From Streptococcus sp. F0442 (GTDB lineage Bacteria > Bacillota > Bacilli > Lactobacillales > Streptococcaceae), in contig NZ_KB373316.1 in NCBI RefSeq assembly GCF_000314795.2, positions 248,001 to 312,000 on the forward strand: a stretch of DNA of 64,000 bases. Direction: 5' to 3'. The notes under the pieces are model-generated. The model ran no database searches, was not told where the DNA came from, and worked only from the letters and a program-made list of their open reading frames with translations. The position numbers and the translations under genes were made by a program. Every line of letters begins with the position of its first letter. Position 1 is the first letter of the stretch. Below are positions 9,760 through 16,978 of this stretch, piece after piece.

Positions 9760-9796
9760 AAAAACAGACCCTTTTTTATCCAAAGGGTCTGTTTTT
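9760..9796 (-). terminator. Terminator after the integrase gene
   Basis: A perfect 15-bp inverted repeat AAAAACAGACCCTTT / AAAGGGTCTGTTTTT with a 7-nt loop. It is symmetrical enough to act in both directions; its natural position is downstream of the leftward integrase operon. Confidence 0.85.
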
Positions 9797-9807
9797 ATGT
9801 TATTTGT

Positions 9808-10893
9808 TTAAAAATCAATATAATTTGCGAACTTTTCGCCAATATCATCCTTAGCCTCTCTAGTGATGTGAGTATAGATGTTCATGGTTGTTTTTAAATC
9901 TGAGTGTCCAAGTCTATACTGGACCTGTTTGAGTGTCATTCCAGCTTCGAAGCATAGGCTGGCATGTGTATGTCGGAAGCCGTGGATTCTAATCGGGCGC
10001 ACATCCGAATCTTTGACAATTTGTTGTAGCCATTTCCGTGGTAGTGTTCCTGGTATTGGTTTTCCAAATTCATTCTCAAAGATAAAAGTAGTAGTAGGAT
10101 TCATTTCTCTCCACTCTGTGAGTAGTTCATTTGTCTTTTCGTCTAAGCTGATCAATCGGTTGCTACTTTTGTTTTTTGTAGGACCGACAGATTCCCCGTC
10201 AAATCCTCTCGTAATGGCTTTGTTTATGCTCAGAGTGTTATTGGTCCAGTCTTCCCATTTGAGGGCTAAAACCTCCCCTTTTCGAGCTCCTGTAAAGGCC
10301 AGAAGCCGAAAGAGGACTTTCTTTCTCAGTTCATCTGTTTTGTCTACTAACTCAAGGAAAGATTTCAGTTCATCTTTGTCGTAAAAATCGCTATCTGTAT
10401 CTACTTGCTTTCTGACAAGCGTTGTTACACTCTCAACCGGATTTGTTGAGATGTAGCCATGTCTGATAGCGTACTTACATATGTTATTCATCAAGCCTTT
10501 CATTTTACGTCCGTAAACAAGTTTTTTGGACCAGGCATTGACTTGTTCCTGAAGTTGCAGAGGAGTGAGAGTAGAAATCTTCTTGTCTCCTAAAGTCGGA
10601 TAGATATGATTTTTAATATTACGTTCTGTCTTGATGTAGGTGCTATCCTGTACTGTATCAGCATATTCCTTGAGCCATTTTTCAGCGACTTCCTTGACAG
10701 TAATTTCCTTGACAGTGATTTCCTCACTATTTTCAAGGTCAGTTCGAAGTTGGAGAAGTGCTGCTCTTGCCTTGGCTTTCGTCTGGAAGCCCTGACGCTT
10801 CACATACTTGTCTTTTCCGTTTTCTTTGCCGACATAGATCCTAAATCCGTAGGCAGTATCACCATTTTTCTTTTTGTAAGATTTAATTTCCAT
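9808..10893 (-). CDS. int: Phage integrase (tyrosine recombinase)
   Basis: A 361-aa tyrosine recombinase that integrates and excises the prophage at the ssrA end. It has an AP2-like arm-binding N-terminus (about residues 1-50), a SAM-like core-binding domain (about 65-150) and a catalytic domain with Arg in TGARKGEVLALKW, HxxR in HGFRHTHASL, and the nucleophile Tyr in TTMNIYTH after LGHSDL. Residues near 57-66 contain an exact five-residue duplication (ITVKE twice), encoded by a tandem 15-bp repeat between the N-terminal domains. Adjacent to attL as expected. Confidence 0.96.
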   Translation of the reverse strand: MEIKSYKKKNGDTAYGFRIYVGKENGKDKYVKRQGFQTKAKARAALLQLRTDLENSEEITVKEITVKEVAEKWLKEYADTVQDSTYIKTERNIKNHIYPTLGDKKISTLTPLQLQEQVNAWSKKLVYGRKMKGLMNNICKYAIRHGYISTNPVESVTTLVRKQVDTDSDFYDKDELKSFLELVDKTDELRKKVLFRLLAFTGARKGEVLALKWEDWTNNTLSINKAITRGFDGESVGPTKNKSSNRLISLDEKTNELLTEWREMNPTTTFIFENEFGKPIPGTLPRKWLQQIVKDSDVRPIRIHGFRHTHASLCFEAGMTLKQVQYRLGHSDLKTTMNIYTHITREAKDDIGEKFANYIDF

Positions 10894-10924
10894 TGTATTC
10901 TCCTTTAAAAAATGGAGAGTTTTT

Positions 10925-11203
10925 TTATTTTAACCTCTTTAAAAGCTCAATTATTTCTTCATTTTGTTGGATCAAGATTTGATTTTGTTGGATCTGTACC
11001 TTTTCCAATGCACCCGGCCCACTTGCGTTCATAATTGCCACAGCTTTGCTATCCATGACATTTCCAATGTAGGCAGCCTGCTCTGGATATTTTTCTAAAA
11101 TATTAAGCATATTATTTTTTTCAAAATAAGGATAAGCATCATTGTAGTATTTCTGCTTTTGAGCAATTTCTTTTTCATCATTATTCTTCCCAAAAATAGC
11201 CAT
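10925..11203 (-). CDS. Hypothetical protein of the lysogeny operon
   Basis: A 92-aa soluble protein with no family I can name. It is charged at both ends and has a Gln/Ile-rich C-terminal helix (QIQQNQILIQQNEEIIELLK) that looks like a short coiled coil, so it may oligomerise. It sits between the ImmA-like protease and integrase genes with short spacing and a good GGAGAAA ribosome site, and would be expressed in the lysogen. Confidence 0.75.
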   Translation of the reverse strand: MAIFGKNNDEKEIAQKQKYYNDAYPYFEKNNMLNILEKYPEQAAYIGNVMDSKAVAIMNASGPGALEKVQIQQNQILIQQNEEIIELLKRLK

Positions 11204-11217
11204 CGTTTTTCTCCTTT

Positions 11218-11598
11218 TTAACTAATTAGTGAATTATACTCATCTTTGACCATTGTTTCATCAGCAATGGTCTTTAATTTATACTTTTCCATAAATTTTA
11301 TGTAATTGAAATCTCTGACATCTTCCATTAATTGTAGTTCTTCTTCCAGCAAATGATGAATCATACTTCTATCAGCTTGCAGTTCACAGTATTCTCTATT
11401 TAGTTCATATTGAGCAGGAGTATGCTCTTTGTGACCCAATTCATGCAAAGCAACTTGTTTTTGATCTTCAACTGACAAATTAATATCTAATGCTAAAATG
11501 TTCAAAGTAGGATTAAAGAACCCAGGACTATGCCAGTCGCTTCCGTCAAAGTAACATAGGCTTACACCCTCTTGAGCGCAAAGCTCTTTTACAGTCAT
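11218..11598 (-). CDS. ImmA/IrrE-family metallo-endopeptidase
   Basis: A 126-aa zinc protease. The HELGH motif is at residues 52-56 and the third ligand is an acidic residue in the downstream NREYCELQAD segment. In ICEBs1 and many phages ImmA cleaves the neighbouring CI/ImmR-type repressor to induce the element. It lies 10 nt downstream of the repressor gene, which strongly suggests that pairing here; it offers a RecA-independent or SOS-linked induction route. Confidence 0.9.
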   Translation of the reverse strand: MTVKELCAQEGVSLCYFDGSDWHSPGFFNPTLNILALDINLSVEDQKQVALHELGHKEHTPAQYELNREYCELQADRSMIHHLLEEELQLMEDVRDFNYIKFMEKYKLKTIADETMVKDEYNSLIS

Positions 11599-11608
11599 AA
11601 ATGCACCT

Positions 11609-11956
11609 CTATTTATTTTTTAAGTGTGCCTCCAATACCGCTGTAATAAAATCAATATCTTCTTCGGTAAGTGGTTTACCATCGAATAACATAGATTGAG
11701 CTGCGATGTCTCGGAGGTCTAATGGTGCAGAAGCATCACCATCTTTCGCAATGTTTGGATTATCCGTGCGTCCCAAGAGGTAGTCGGTGGACACATTAAA
11801 ATAATCAGCGATTTTTTGGAGATTATCAGCTTTCGGATTTCCCTTTTTCATACTATAAAGATAATTTGTACTAAAATTTAGTTTTTCTTCTAATTGGTTA
11901 AGCGAAATTCCTTGCTTTTGGCAAAGTTCTTTAATTTTATCGAACGTCGAAAACAT
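11609..11956 (-). CDS. CI-like prophage repressor (XRE family)
   Basis: A 115-aa protein with an N-terminal XRE helix-turn-helix (about residues 8-62, ending in the typical FNVSTDYLLGRTDNP) and a short acidic C-terminal tail. The start at 11956 is preferred to a longer frame from 12022 because the extra residues lie in the operator region and are not family-like. It presumably binds the three related operators upstream, keeping early promoters off. It lacks a LexA/CI-type autoprotease domain, so inactivation probably depends on the adjacent ImmA-like protease. Confidence 0.88.
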   Translation of the reverse strand: MFSTFDKIKELCQKQGISLNQLEEKLNFSTNYLYSMKKGNPKADNLQKIADYFNVSTDYLLGRTDNPNIAKDGDASAPLDLRDIAAQSMLFDGKPLTEEDIDFITAVLEAHLKNK

Positions 11957-11992
11957 TGATATATCAACCTTTCTAAGATACGACAAAAAATA

Positions 11993-12011
11993 TTTAAAAT
12001 TAATTCTAAAA
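11993..12011. promoter_or_regulatory. Operator O1 of the lysogeny switch
   Basis: TTTAAAATTAATTCTAAAA; it is the exact reverse complement of O3. Its core is a 16-bp near-palindrome. It lies just upstream of the repressor gene. Confidence 0.7.
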
Positions 12012-12015
12012 ACTA

Positions 12016-12044
12016 TTGACAAAAATTAGAATTAGTTTTAAAAT
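12016..12044 (+). promoter_or_regulatory. Rightward early promoter (PR)
   Basis: TTGACA (12016-12021), a 17-bp spacer and TAAAAT (12039-12044). Operator O2 fills the spacer and -10. It would drive the Cro-like gene at 12260 and the early operon after a leader of about 200 nt. Confidence 0.8.
12024..12042. promoter_or_regulatory. Operator O2 of the lysogeny switch
   Basis: A 19-bp site differing from O3 at three positions, with the core TTAGAATTAGTTTTAA. It occludes the PR promoter when bound. Confidence 0.7.
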
Positions 12045-12166
12045 AGTTTTTGTAAAGTAAAAGAGTTAGCAAAACAACATATAAAATCTTTTTAAAAAAT
12101 GACAGCTTTGGCGAGCGAGAATCATTAAAGATAAAAGGTTTTAAGATGTCTTTTAACTATGCCTTA

Positions 12167-12195
12167 ATTTTAGAATTAATTTTAAAAAATGTCAA
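12167..12195 (-). promoter_or_regulatory. Leftward lysogeny promoter facing PR
   Basis: Read on the minus strand: TTGACA (12195-12190), a 17-bp spacer and TAAAAT (12172-12167), identical in hexamers and spacing to PR and likewise with an operator (O3) in the spacer/-10. It would transcribe the repressor-ImmA-integrase operon through PR. A weaker leftward alternative (TTGTCA near 12022) exists. Confidence 0.65.
12168..12186. promoter_or_regulatory. Operator O3 of the lysogeny switch
   Basis: TTTTAGAATTAATTTTAAA, the exact inverse of O1 with 156 bp between them. Half-sites TTAGAATT and AATTTTAA match at 7 of 8 positions. Confidence 0.7.
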
Positions 12196-12259
12196 GGAAT
12201 TTTATAAAGTTTTTGACTAATTCTTTTACTGTTTTACAAAAAAGTAGAAAGGAGCCGAT

Positions 12260-12472
12260 ATGATGAGCCAACAACATAAACGATGGAATTCATTAGTAGA
12301 GGAAGCTCTCGAAAAAAGAGGGTGGTCACGATCAGACTTAGCAACTGTCGTAGGTGTAAGTCCAGCTACAATAACTCAACTTTTCAAAGAAGGAAAAGGT
12401 AGCGATGACTTAAAACTTCGCATTAACAAAAAATTGCGAATCAATGAGTCATGGGAAAAATTTGAGGAGTAG
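12260..12472 (+). CDS. Cro-like XRE-family DNA-binding protein
   Basis: A 70-aa single helix-turn-helix protein (WSRSDLATVVGVSPATITQL about residues 21-40). As the first gene of the rightward transcript it takes the position of a Cro-type antirepressor competing with the CI-like protein. AAAGGAG precedes the ATG at 12260; a second ATG follows immediately and could also be used. Confidence 0.85.
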   Translation: MMSQQHKRWNSLVEEALEKRGWSRSDLATVVGVSPATITQLFKEGKGSDDLKLRINKKLRINESWEKFEE

Positions 12473-12481
12473 GAGAAAAGA

Positions 12482-12547
12482 ATGAAAGAACAAAAAATAA
12501 AAAAAGACGGCATTTATTTGAATAACCAAAAATTAAATGGTGTGTAA
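12482..12547 (+). CDS. Possible 21-aa phage peptide
   Basis: A 21-codon Lys/Asn-rich frame with AGGAG well placed before its ATG, 9 nt after the Cro-like stop. No homology recognised. Short length makes coding status uncertain, but the ribosome site and operon position favour translation. Confidence 0.4.
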   Translation: MKEQKIKKDGIYLNNQKLNGV

Positions 12548-12595
12548 GCAATCAAAACAAAAAGCACGGCTGAAAGCAACCATGCTACTGTTTAC

Positions 12596-12976
12596 TTAAA
12601 ATTTACCGCCAAGTTGATTTGAAATGAGGTTGGTAATAACTTGTGATGAAATATCTTTCAGAACATCCAGTGAAAAAGAGCCGACACTTTTGGCAATTTC
12701 CTTTGTTTTACTCCAGTTATTATCTTGACGTATATCATTAATGAAACGATGACCATAAGGTGATAGATCCTCAATGGAGAAGCCTCCAAAATAGTGTACT
12801 ACTTTGAGGAATAATCCGCTGTGTTCGCATTGTCGTACATGGTAGAGGATTTCTTCTCGAGAATATTTTGGAGTAAGTTCTTTGAAAATCGTTTCTTCAG
12901 AAACATCATTTGAATACGTCGCATTATTTTCTACAACAAAAAGAATATCTCGAATACAATCGGGATTTAGTCTCAT
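12596..12976 (-). CDS. DUF2513 domain protein, opposing the early operon
   Basis: A 126-aa protein that matches the DUF2513 pattern: MRLNPDCIRDILFVVE at the N-terminus and LSPYGHRFINDIRQDNNW in the middle. The family is frequent in phages and mobile elements, and function is unknown. The start at 12976 follows CGAGGTGAT; the GTG at 12985 lies inside that ribosome site. It runs against the rightward early genes, so it is probably expressed separately, perhaps in the lysogen. Confidence 0.8.
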   Translation of the reverse strand: MRLNPDCIRDILFVVENNATYSNDVSEETIFKELTPKYSREEILYHVRQCEHSGLFLKVVHYFGGFSIEDLSPYGHRFINDIRQDNNWSKTKEIAKSVGSFSLDVLKDISSQVITNLISNQLGGKF

Positions 12977-13029
12977 AACTATCACCTCGTTTTATTTTTA
13001 TTATACCAAATTTAGGAAGGAAAAAGCGT

Positions 13030-13926
13030 GTGAACGAAATAGCTTTATCAAATAATCTATCTCAGATAGAACTTGAAATCAGTCATCACAAACAAATAGC
13101 TGGGCAGTCGATTTGGGAAATCGGCAGACGATTGAACCATGTGAAAGAGCACAATCTGGTACATGGGGAATTCATGGATTGGTACACTAACCTTGGAATT
13201 GACAAAGATTTTGCTAGTAAATCAATGAAGATAGCAAAAGAACTTCCAAATTTCGAAACGTTACGAAATTTAGGAACAACAGCACTTCATCTGATTGCAA
13301 CTCTTCCAGAAGAAGAGAGGGAGGAGCAGATTCAACGCATCGAAGATGGTGACAATCCAACGGTGCGAGAGTTGAAGGAAGTTAAGAAGAAACTCAACCT
13401 CAGCAAGCTTGCAAACAAGCGTCTACAGGCTGAAAACGAGAGAATCAAGTCTTCCAAGGTCAAAGTCAAGGAAGTCATCCCAGACGATTACAAGGCCACA
13501 CAGGACCTTAACAAGCAATTGCTAGAAAAGAATAAGGAACTATCCAAAACCGTTAAGACAATGGAAGAACGCTCCGAATTCATCGAAAAGCAACTTGCTG
13601 ACACATTGATCCAGCGTGAAGAGGTCGATAAGAAATCTGCTCAGTATGATGAATTGACTCGAGCGATTGAAGAATCGCAAGGGCAACTAAATAGTGTACA
13701 GAAGCAAATCTCAGCTTACAAGAACATCACTAGCCTTTTGCAAAAGGGAAATGATTTTTTAGCAAGCATGGGCGGCCTAATCTACGCAGACGAGGAGAAA
13801 GTTCTGAAAGCAGACGGAATCATCCGAAATGAATTTGATAGCTTTATCAATCGTGGTCTTCGATTCTTCAACGACCTAAACGACATCCGCAAAGAAAGCA
13901 ACATTTTAGAAGGAGAATTTGAATAA
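13030..13926 (+). CDS. DUF3102 domain protein
   Basis: A 298-aa phage early protein. Residues 1-110 match DUF3102 (IWEIGRRLNHVKEHNLVHGE, FASKSMKIAKELPNFE); the middle (about 115-225) is a long charged coiled coil. It is often found near phage antirepressor or replication genes; function unknown. It starts with GTG after GGAAGGAAAAAG and overlaps the next gene by 1 nt. Confidence 0.85.
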   Translation: MNEIALSNNLSQIELEISHHKQIAGQSIWEIGRRLNHVKEHNLVHGEFMDWYTNLGIDKDFASKSMKIAKELPNFETLRNLGTTALHLIATLPEEEREEQIQRIEDGDNPTVRELKEVKKKLNLSKLANKRLQAENERIKSSKVKVKEVIPDDYKATQDLNKQLLEKNKELSKTVKTMEERSEFIEKQLADTLIQREEVDKKSAQYDELTRAIEESQGQLNSVQKQISAYKNITSLLQKGNDFLASMGGLIYADEEKVLKADGIIRNEFDSFINRGLRFFNDLNDIRKESNILEGEFE

Positions 13927-14348
13927 TGAATGAAGTTACTATTCAACCTACTGAACTAGTGGTAGAAGACGCAATGATCCATGCACTCCAGGAATTAAAA
14001 AAACTGAAAGAAGGCCAGTCCATCTTATCAGCTGATGTTGATTATCTAAAGAATGAGCAACCAGTGAATCCATCCATTTGCTTGGCATTAGAAAAGCTAC
14101 GCAAGAAGAAAGTAGTAGCCTTGCTCGGTGGAAAAGACAGCCAAGCATACCGTGACCGACATTTTGCACAATCCGTATTTTCTCAGGCTGCTAAAGACTT
14201 CAAGGACTACTTCCGGATCCCTCGCTATGATTTGTTGAAGCGCAAGGACGAGGAAAAAGCTTTCGACTATTGGGATAGTTGGGAGCCATCAGCAAATACC
14301 AAGCTAGAAATCAAAGCCCGCAACGGACAGATGAGTTTAGTCGGGTAG
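13926..14348 (+). CDS. ORF6C-domain phage protein
   Basis: A 140-aa protein whose second half (DYFRIPRYDLLKRKDEEKA, then WDSWEPS) matches the ORF6C domain seen at the C-terminus of many phage antirepressor/regulatory proteins. The N-terminal ORF6N domain is replaced by a short helical segment. Coupled to the preceding DUF3102 gene (TAATG). Probably a DNA-binding early regulator; exact role unknown. Confidence 0.75.
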   Translation: MNEVTIQPTELVVEDAMIHALQELKKLKEGQSILSADVDYLKNEQPVNPSICLALEKLRKKKVVALLGGKDSQAYRDRHFAQSVFSQAAKDFKDYFRIPRYDLLKRKDEEKAFDYWDSWEPSANTKLEIKARNGQMSLVG

Positions 14349-14358
14349 GTAGAAACAA

Positions 14359-14619
14359 ATGAGCGAACCTTTAAAAAAGACATTGCAAATCGAAAATCTA
14401 GAAATTAAGATCAGCAGTGATTCTAGCATACCTCACGTTATTTTAAATGGAGTTGATTTTCAAGCTGAAGATATCGGTTTACAAGGAATAAACATTGTTT
14501 GGGAGACAAGCAAGGACGAAGTACCTGAAACTCTGATCCAAATCGACTATATTAATGGTCGGGAGCATCCTAAAGAGATATCAATTAAGCAATCATTTCC
14601 TAATACTCTACTTAAATAA
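14359..14619 (+). CDS. Hypothetical phage protein (86 aa)
   Basis: A small acidic beta-rich protein (IENLEIKISSDSSIPHVILN) with no family recognised. Proper ribosome site and early-operon position. Confidence 0.7.
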   Translation: MSEPLKKTLQIENLEIKISSDSSIPHVILNGVDFQAEDIGLQGINIVWETSKDEVPETLIQIDYINGREHPKEISIKQSFPNTLLK

Positions 14620-14638
14620 ATTGTATAAGGAGAAATAA

Positions 14639-14746
14639 ATGAAAATAAAATTAAAAAAAGAACTTGTTAAAAAACAAGTCCTTAGTTCAAAAGATGGGAA
14701 AACTTCTGTAAAACTTAGTGATTCGATTATTCACTTTCAAAAGTAA
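14639..14746 (+). CDS. Possible 35-aa basic phage peptide
   Basis: A 35-codon frame beginning MKIKLKKELVKKQVLSS with AAGGAG at ideal distance. No homolog recognised. Its 3' end overlaps the convergent gene at 14727 by 20 bp. Confidence 0.55.
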   Translation: MKIKLKKELVKKQVLSSKDGKTSVKLSDSIIHFQK

Positions 14747-14999
14747 TTACAACTTTACCATCAACAGTATTGGAAATTGGTTTTCTATTAGACCAAACTT
14801 CGTGGTCTTCACTTTTAACTAATAGAACTAAACCATTTTCATGTACCGACAATAAATCAATAAATTTCTCGTTATCTACTGTTGTAGCAAATTTCAAAAC
14901 AGTTTTAGATGATGGATCAACACTATCTGCATCTGAGGTTGAAAAACGATATGACAAGAAACTTACTTCATTAGGCAACATTTCATTAATGTAATTCAT
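14727..14999 (-). CDS. Hypothetical protein on the opposite strand (90 aa)
   Basis: A 90-aa acidic protein, not recognised. It has an excellent GAAAGGAGG ribosome site in front of its ATG, whereas the overlapping plus-strand frame has none. It is one of only two leftward genes within the early rightward operon, which suggests separate lysogenic expression. Confidence 0.7.
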   Translation of the reverse strand: MNYINEMLPNEVSFLSYRFSTSDADSVDPSSKTVLKFATTVDNEKFIDLLSVHENGLVLLVKSEDHEVWSNRKPISNTVDGKVVITFESE

Positions 15000-15119
15000 A
15001 GATTTCCTCCTTTCATAAAAATTGACAGACGATTTTCATAAGGAGTAAGAGGTCTTATTTAATCGTTTTTTGTCAGTAGTAACTTAACACAATAATATAG
15101 AAAGGTCATCGGTCTTGAG

Positions 15120-15269
15120 ATGGATTTTGAAGATGAAATTATAAAGTTATCTGACTGGCTAATTGAACAATCAGAAACTTATAGTGAAGCTTTAATCAAA
15201 TTAGAAAAGCTTACTAAAAATATAGCTCATGAAATAATTTTAAGAGCTATAGAACAAAAGAAAAATTAA
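15120..15269 (+). CDS. Small phage protein (49 aa)
   Basis: A short helical acidic protein (DWLIEQSETYSEALIKLEKL). No strong Shine-Dalgarno; AGAAAGG lies about 14 nt upstream. Not recognised. Confidence 0.5.
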   Translation: MDFEDEIIKLSDWLIEQSETYSEALIKLEKLTKNIAHEIILRAIEQKKN

Positions 15270-15288
15270 AGTTAGAAAGGAGACGGGA

Positions 15289-15591
15289 ATGTCACAATAT
15301 CCTATTCTAAATCAAATAACTCAAACACATAACGAGAACTATATAAATCAGCTCTTTGAAGAACTCGTATCTCTAAATATCAAAGCAATGGAAGAAGCCA
15401 AACGCAGACAAAGCAGACAAATTACATGGGTACCGATCAAACAGCTACAGGAAGCAACCGGCTGGGGTAGAACCAAGCTAGAAGAATGGCGTGATCAAGG
15501 GAAATTTCAATTTCAACAGTCTGGGAAAGGTGGAAAGTATCTCTATAATTTGGAAGATGTTCAGCGATTCTGTCGAAGCTTGCAAAAATAA
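15289..15591 (+). CDS. Helix-turn-helix DNA-binding protein, excisionase-like
   Basis: A 100-aa protein with a C-terminal MerR/excisionase-type winged helix (WVPIKQLQEATGWGRTKLEEW, then GGKYLYNLEDVQRFC). Candidate excisionase or early regulator; the only such protein seen in the prophage. Preceded by GAAAGGAGACG. Confidence 0.7.
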   Translation: MSQYPILNQITQTHNENYINQLFEELVSLNIKAMEEAKRRQSRQITWVPIKQLQEATGWGRTKLEEWRDQGKFQFQQSGKGGKYLYNLEDVQRFCRSLQK

Positions 15592-15662
15592 AAAAAGCGC
15601 CTTGAGAAAGGCACTTTTGAAAGAACTATAAACTAATTATAACACAATTTGAAGGAGAAAAA

Positions 15663-15830
15663 ATGGATCCTATTAAAAGATTATTAAAATTGATGGAATG
15701 GCAAGATGCTAATCGTCCGCTGAAAGTAGAGGAAAAAGCCAGATTGATGAAATTGCCAGACAATGAATTTGAAAACAAACTTCATCAGATGGCTCTGGAT
15801 TTTAAGAACGATGGGGTGATTAGAGTATGA
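15663..15830 (+). CDS. Small phage protein (55 aa)
   Basis: A 55-aa helical protein with a strong GAAGGAG site; its stop overlaps the next start (ATGA). No family recognised. Confidence 0.65.
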   Translation: MDPIKRLLKLMEWQDANRPLKVEEKARLMKLPDNEFENKLHQMALDFKNDGVIRV

Positions 15831-16105
15831 GTTTAAAACAATTAAAATTTACTGTTCTATCACTTGCAACACTATTATTATTATTTGCAGGCGCAACAAT
15901 GAAAATCATGTACGATCAAGAACAACACATCAAAGAACTAGAAAATTCAGTCCAAATGAACTTTGAAAGTACAGGTCATTGGGCTGAAAGCATCGAAAAA
16001 ATCAAAGAGAGCAATAAGGCTCAAGATGTGATGATCAACAAATTCAACCGGGAACTTTTCCCGCAAAAAGAAACAAAAGAGGTAGAAGAAAATGACAACA
16101 ATTGA
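15827..16105 (+). CDS. Small membrane-anchored phage protein (92 aa)
   Basis: One N-terminal membrane segment (about residues 8-28, TVLSLATLLLLFAGATMKIM) followed by an acidic helical tail. Coupled to the genes on both sides. Function unknown; could act at the membrane during early infection. Confidence 0.65.
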   Translation: MSLKQLKFTVLSLATLLLLFAGATMKIMYDQEQHIKELENSVQMNFESTGHWAESIEKIKESNKAQDVMINKFNRELFPQKETKEVEENDNN

Positions 16106-16301
16106 AATTATTTTAGCAGTAGCTTTTGTAACATACATTTTATTTTCAGGATTCGCAATCTATGTGATGCGTGAAGTAATCGTTCGCCAAAAAGCCAAAA
16201 TGAAGCATTACAAATCAGCAAAATATCAGCGTGAAATGTGGAATAAGAGAATGTCAGAGATTCATCAAAAGAGAACAGTGAAAGGAATGTCTGAACTATG
16301 A
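16092..16301 (+). CDS. Small membrane phage protein (69 aa)
   Basis: One N-terminal transmembrane helix (about residues 3-25) followed by a very basic tail. Overlaps the preceding gene by 14 nt and the next by 4 nt. Confidence 0.6.
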   Translation: MTTIEIILAVAFVTYILFSGFAIYVMREVIVRQKAKMKHYKSAKYQREMWNKRMSEIHQKRTVKGMSEL

Positions 16302-16558
16302 ACGACAATGTAAGAAATCCAAAACATTACCAAGGACGGAATGGCTTAGAAGCAATTGATGTTCATCGCAACTTCATGAATGATGAACAGCTAACAGGTT
16401 ATCATTTGGGCAATCTCCTAAAATATATCCTTCGTTATCGCCAAAAAAACGGGATTGAGGACTTGGAAAAAGCAAAGGTTCACATGGATTGGTTGATTGA
16501 AAAAGAGAAGGCAATTTTAAAAAATGAAAAGGATTTGAGAGGAGTGGGAAATGATTAA
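16298..16558 (+). CDS. DUF3310 domain protein
   Basis: An 86-aa protein matching DUF3310: [16 protein letters not shown], then [19 protein letters not shown] and a DL.KA helix. DUF3310 proteins are common in phages near nucleotide-metabolism genes (T7 gp1.7 belongs here). Overlaps ssb by 8 nt. Confidence 0.85.
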   Translation: MNDNVRNPKHYQGRNGLEAIDVHRNFMNDEQLTGYHLGNLLKYILRYRQKNGIEDLEKAKVHMDWLIEKEKAILKNEKDLRGVGND

Positions 16559-16964
16559 TAATGTTGTACTTATCGGGCGCTTAACTCGTGATGTAGAACT
16601 ATATCGAACACCTCAAGATCAAGCGGTTGGACAATTCACGCTTGCTGTAAATCGAAATTTTAAAAATCAAGATGGTGGATATGATGCAGATTTTATCAAT
16701 TGCGTGATCTGGCGGAAATTAGCGGAGAACTTCGCAAGCTGGATCAAAAAAGGAAATCTTGTAGCCATCACTGGCCACATCAAAACTCGTAATTATGAGA
16801 ATCAGCAAGGTCAACGTGTCTATGTGACTGAAGTTGTTATTGATAGTTTCAGAAGTTTAGAAAAGCGTGACAATTCAGCCAACCGGAACTCTATGTATGA
16901 GCAAATGCCTCCTTCATTTGAAAGTAATCAAATGAATATCCCTGATGACGGTCTACCATTCTAG
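16551..16964 (+). CDS. ssb: Single-stranded DNA-binding protein
   Basis: A 137-aa SSB with the N-terminal OB fold ([20 protein letters not shown]) and the acidic C-terminal tip PDDGLPF used to dock partner proteins. A phage copy, distinct from the host gene, supporting phage replication together with the following replisome organiser. Confidence 0.94.
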   Translation: MINNVVLIGRLTRDVELYRTPQDQAVGQFTLAVNRNFKNQDGGYDADFINCVIWRKLAENFASWIKKGNLVAITGHIKTRNYENQQGQRVYVTEVVIDSFRSLEKRDNSANRNSMYEQMPPSFESNQMNIPDDGLPF

Positions 16965-16978
16965 AATGGAGGAATGAA

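Noticed and set aside
9709..9897. 62-codon frame between ssrA and integrase
   Set aside because: Runs through two terminator hairpins and the integrase 3' end; no ribosome site.
9878..10384. 168-codon frame antisense to the integrase
   Set aside because: The opposite strand carries complete tyrosine recombinase motifs; the frame is a shadow.
14770..14994. 74-codon plus-strand frame opposite the 90-aa gene
   Set aside because: It has no ribosome site, whereas the minus-strand gene has GAAAGGAGG at ideal distance.
15024..15115. Inverted TGACA/TGTCA pair near 15.02-15.11 kb as a promoter or operator
   Set aside because: No -10 at proper spacing on either strand and the arms match only partly.
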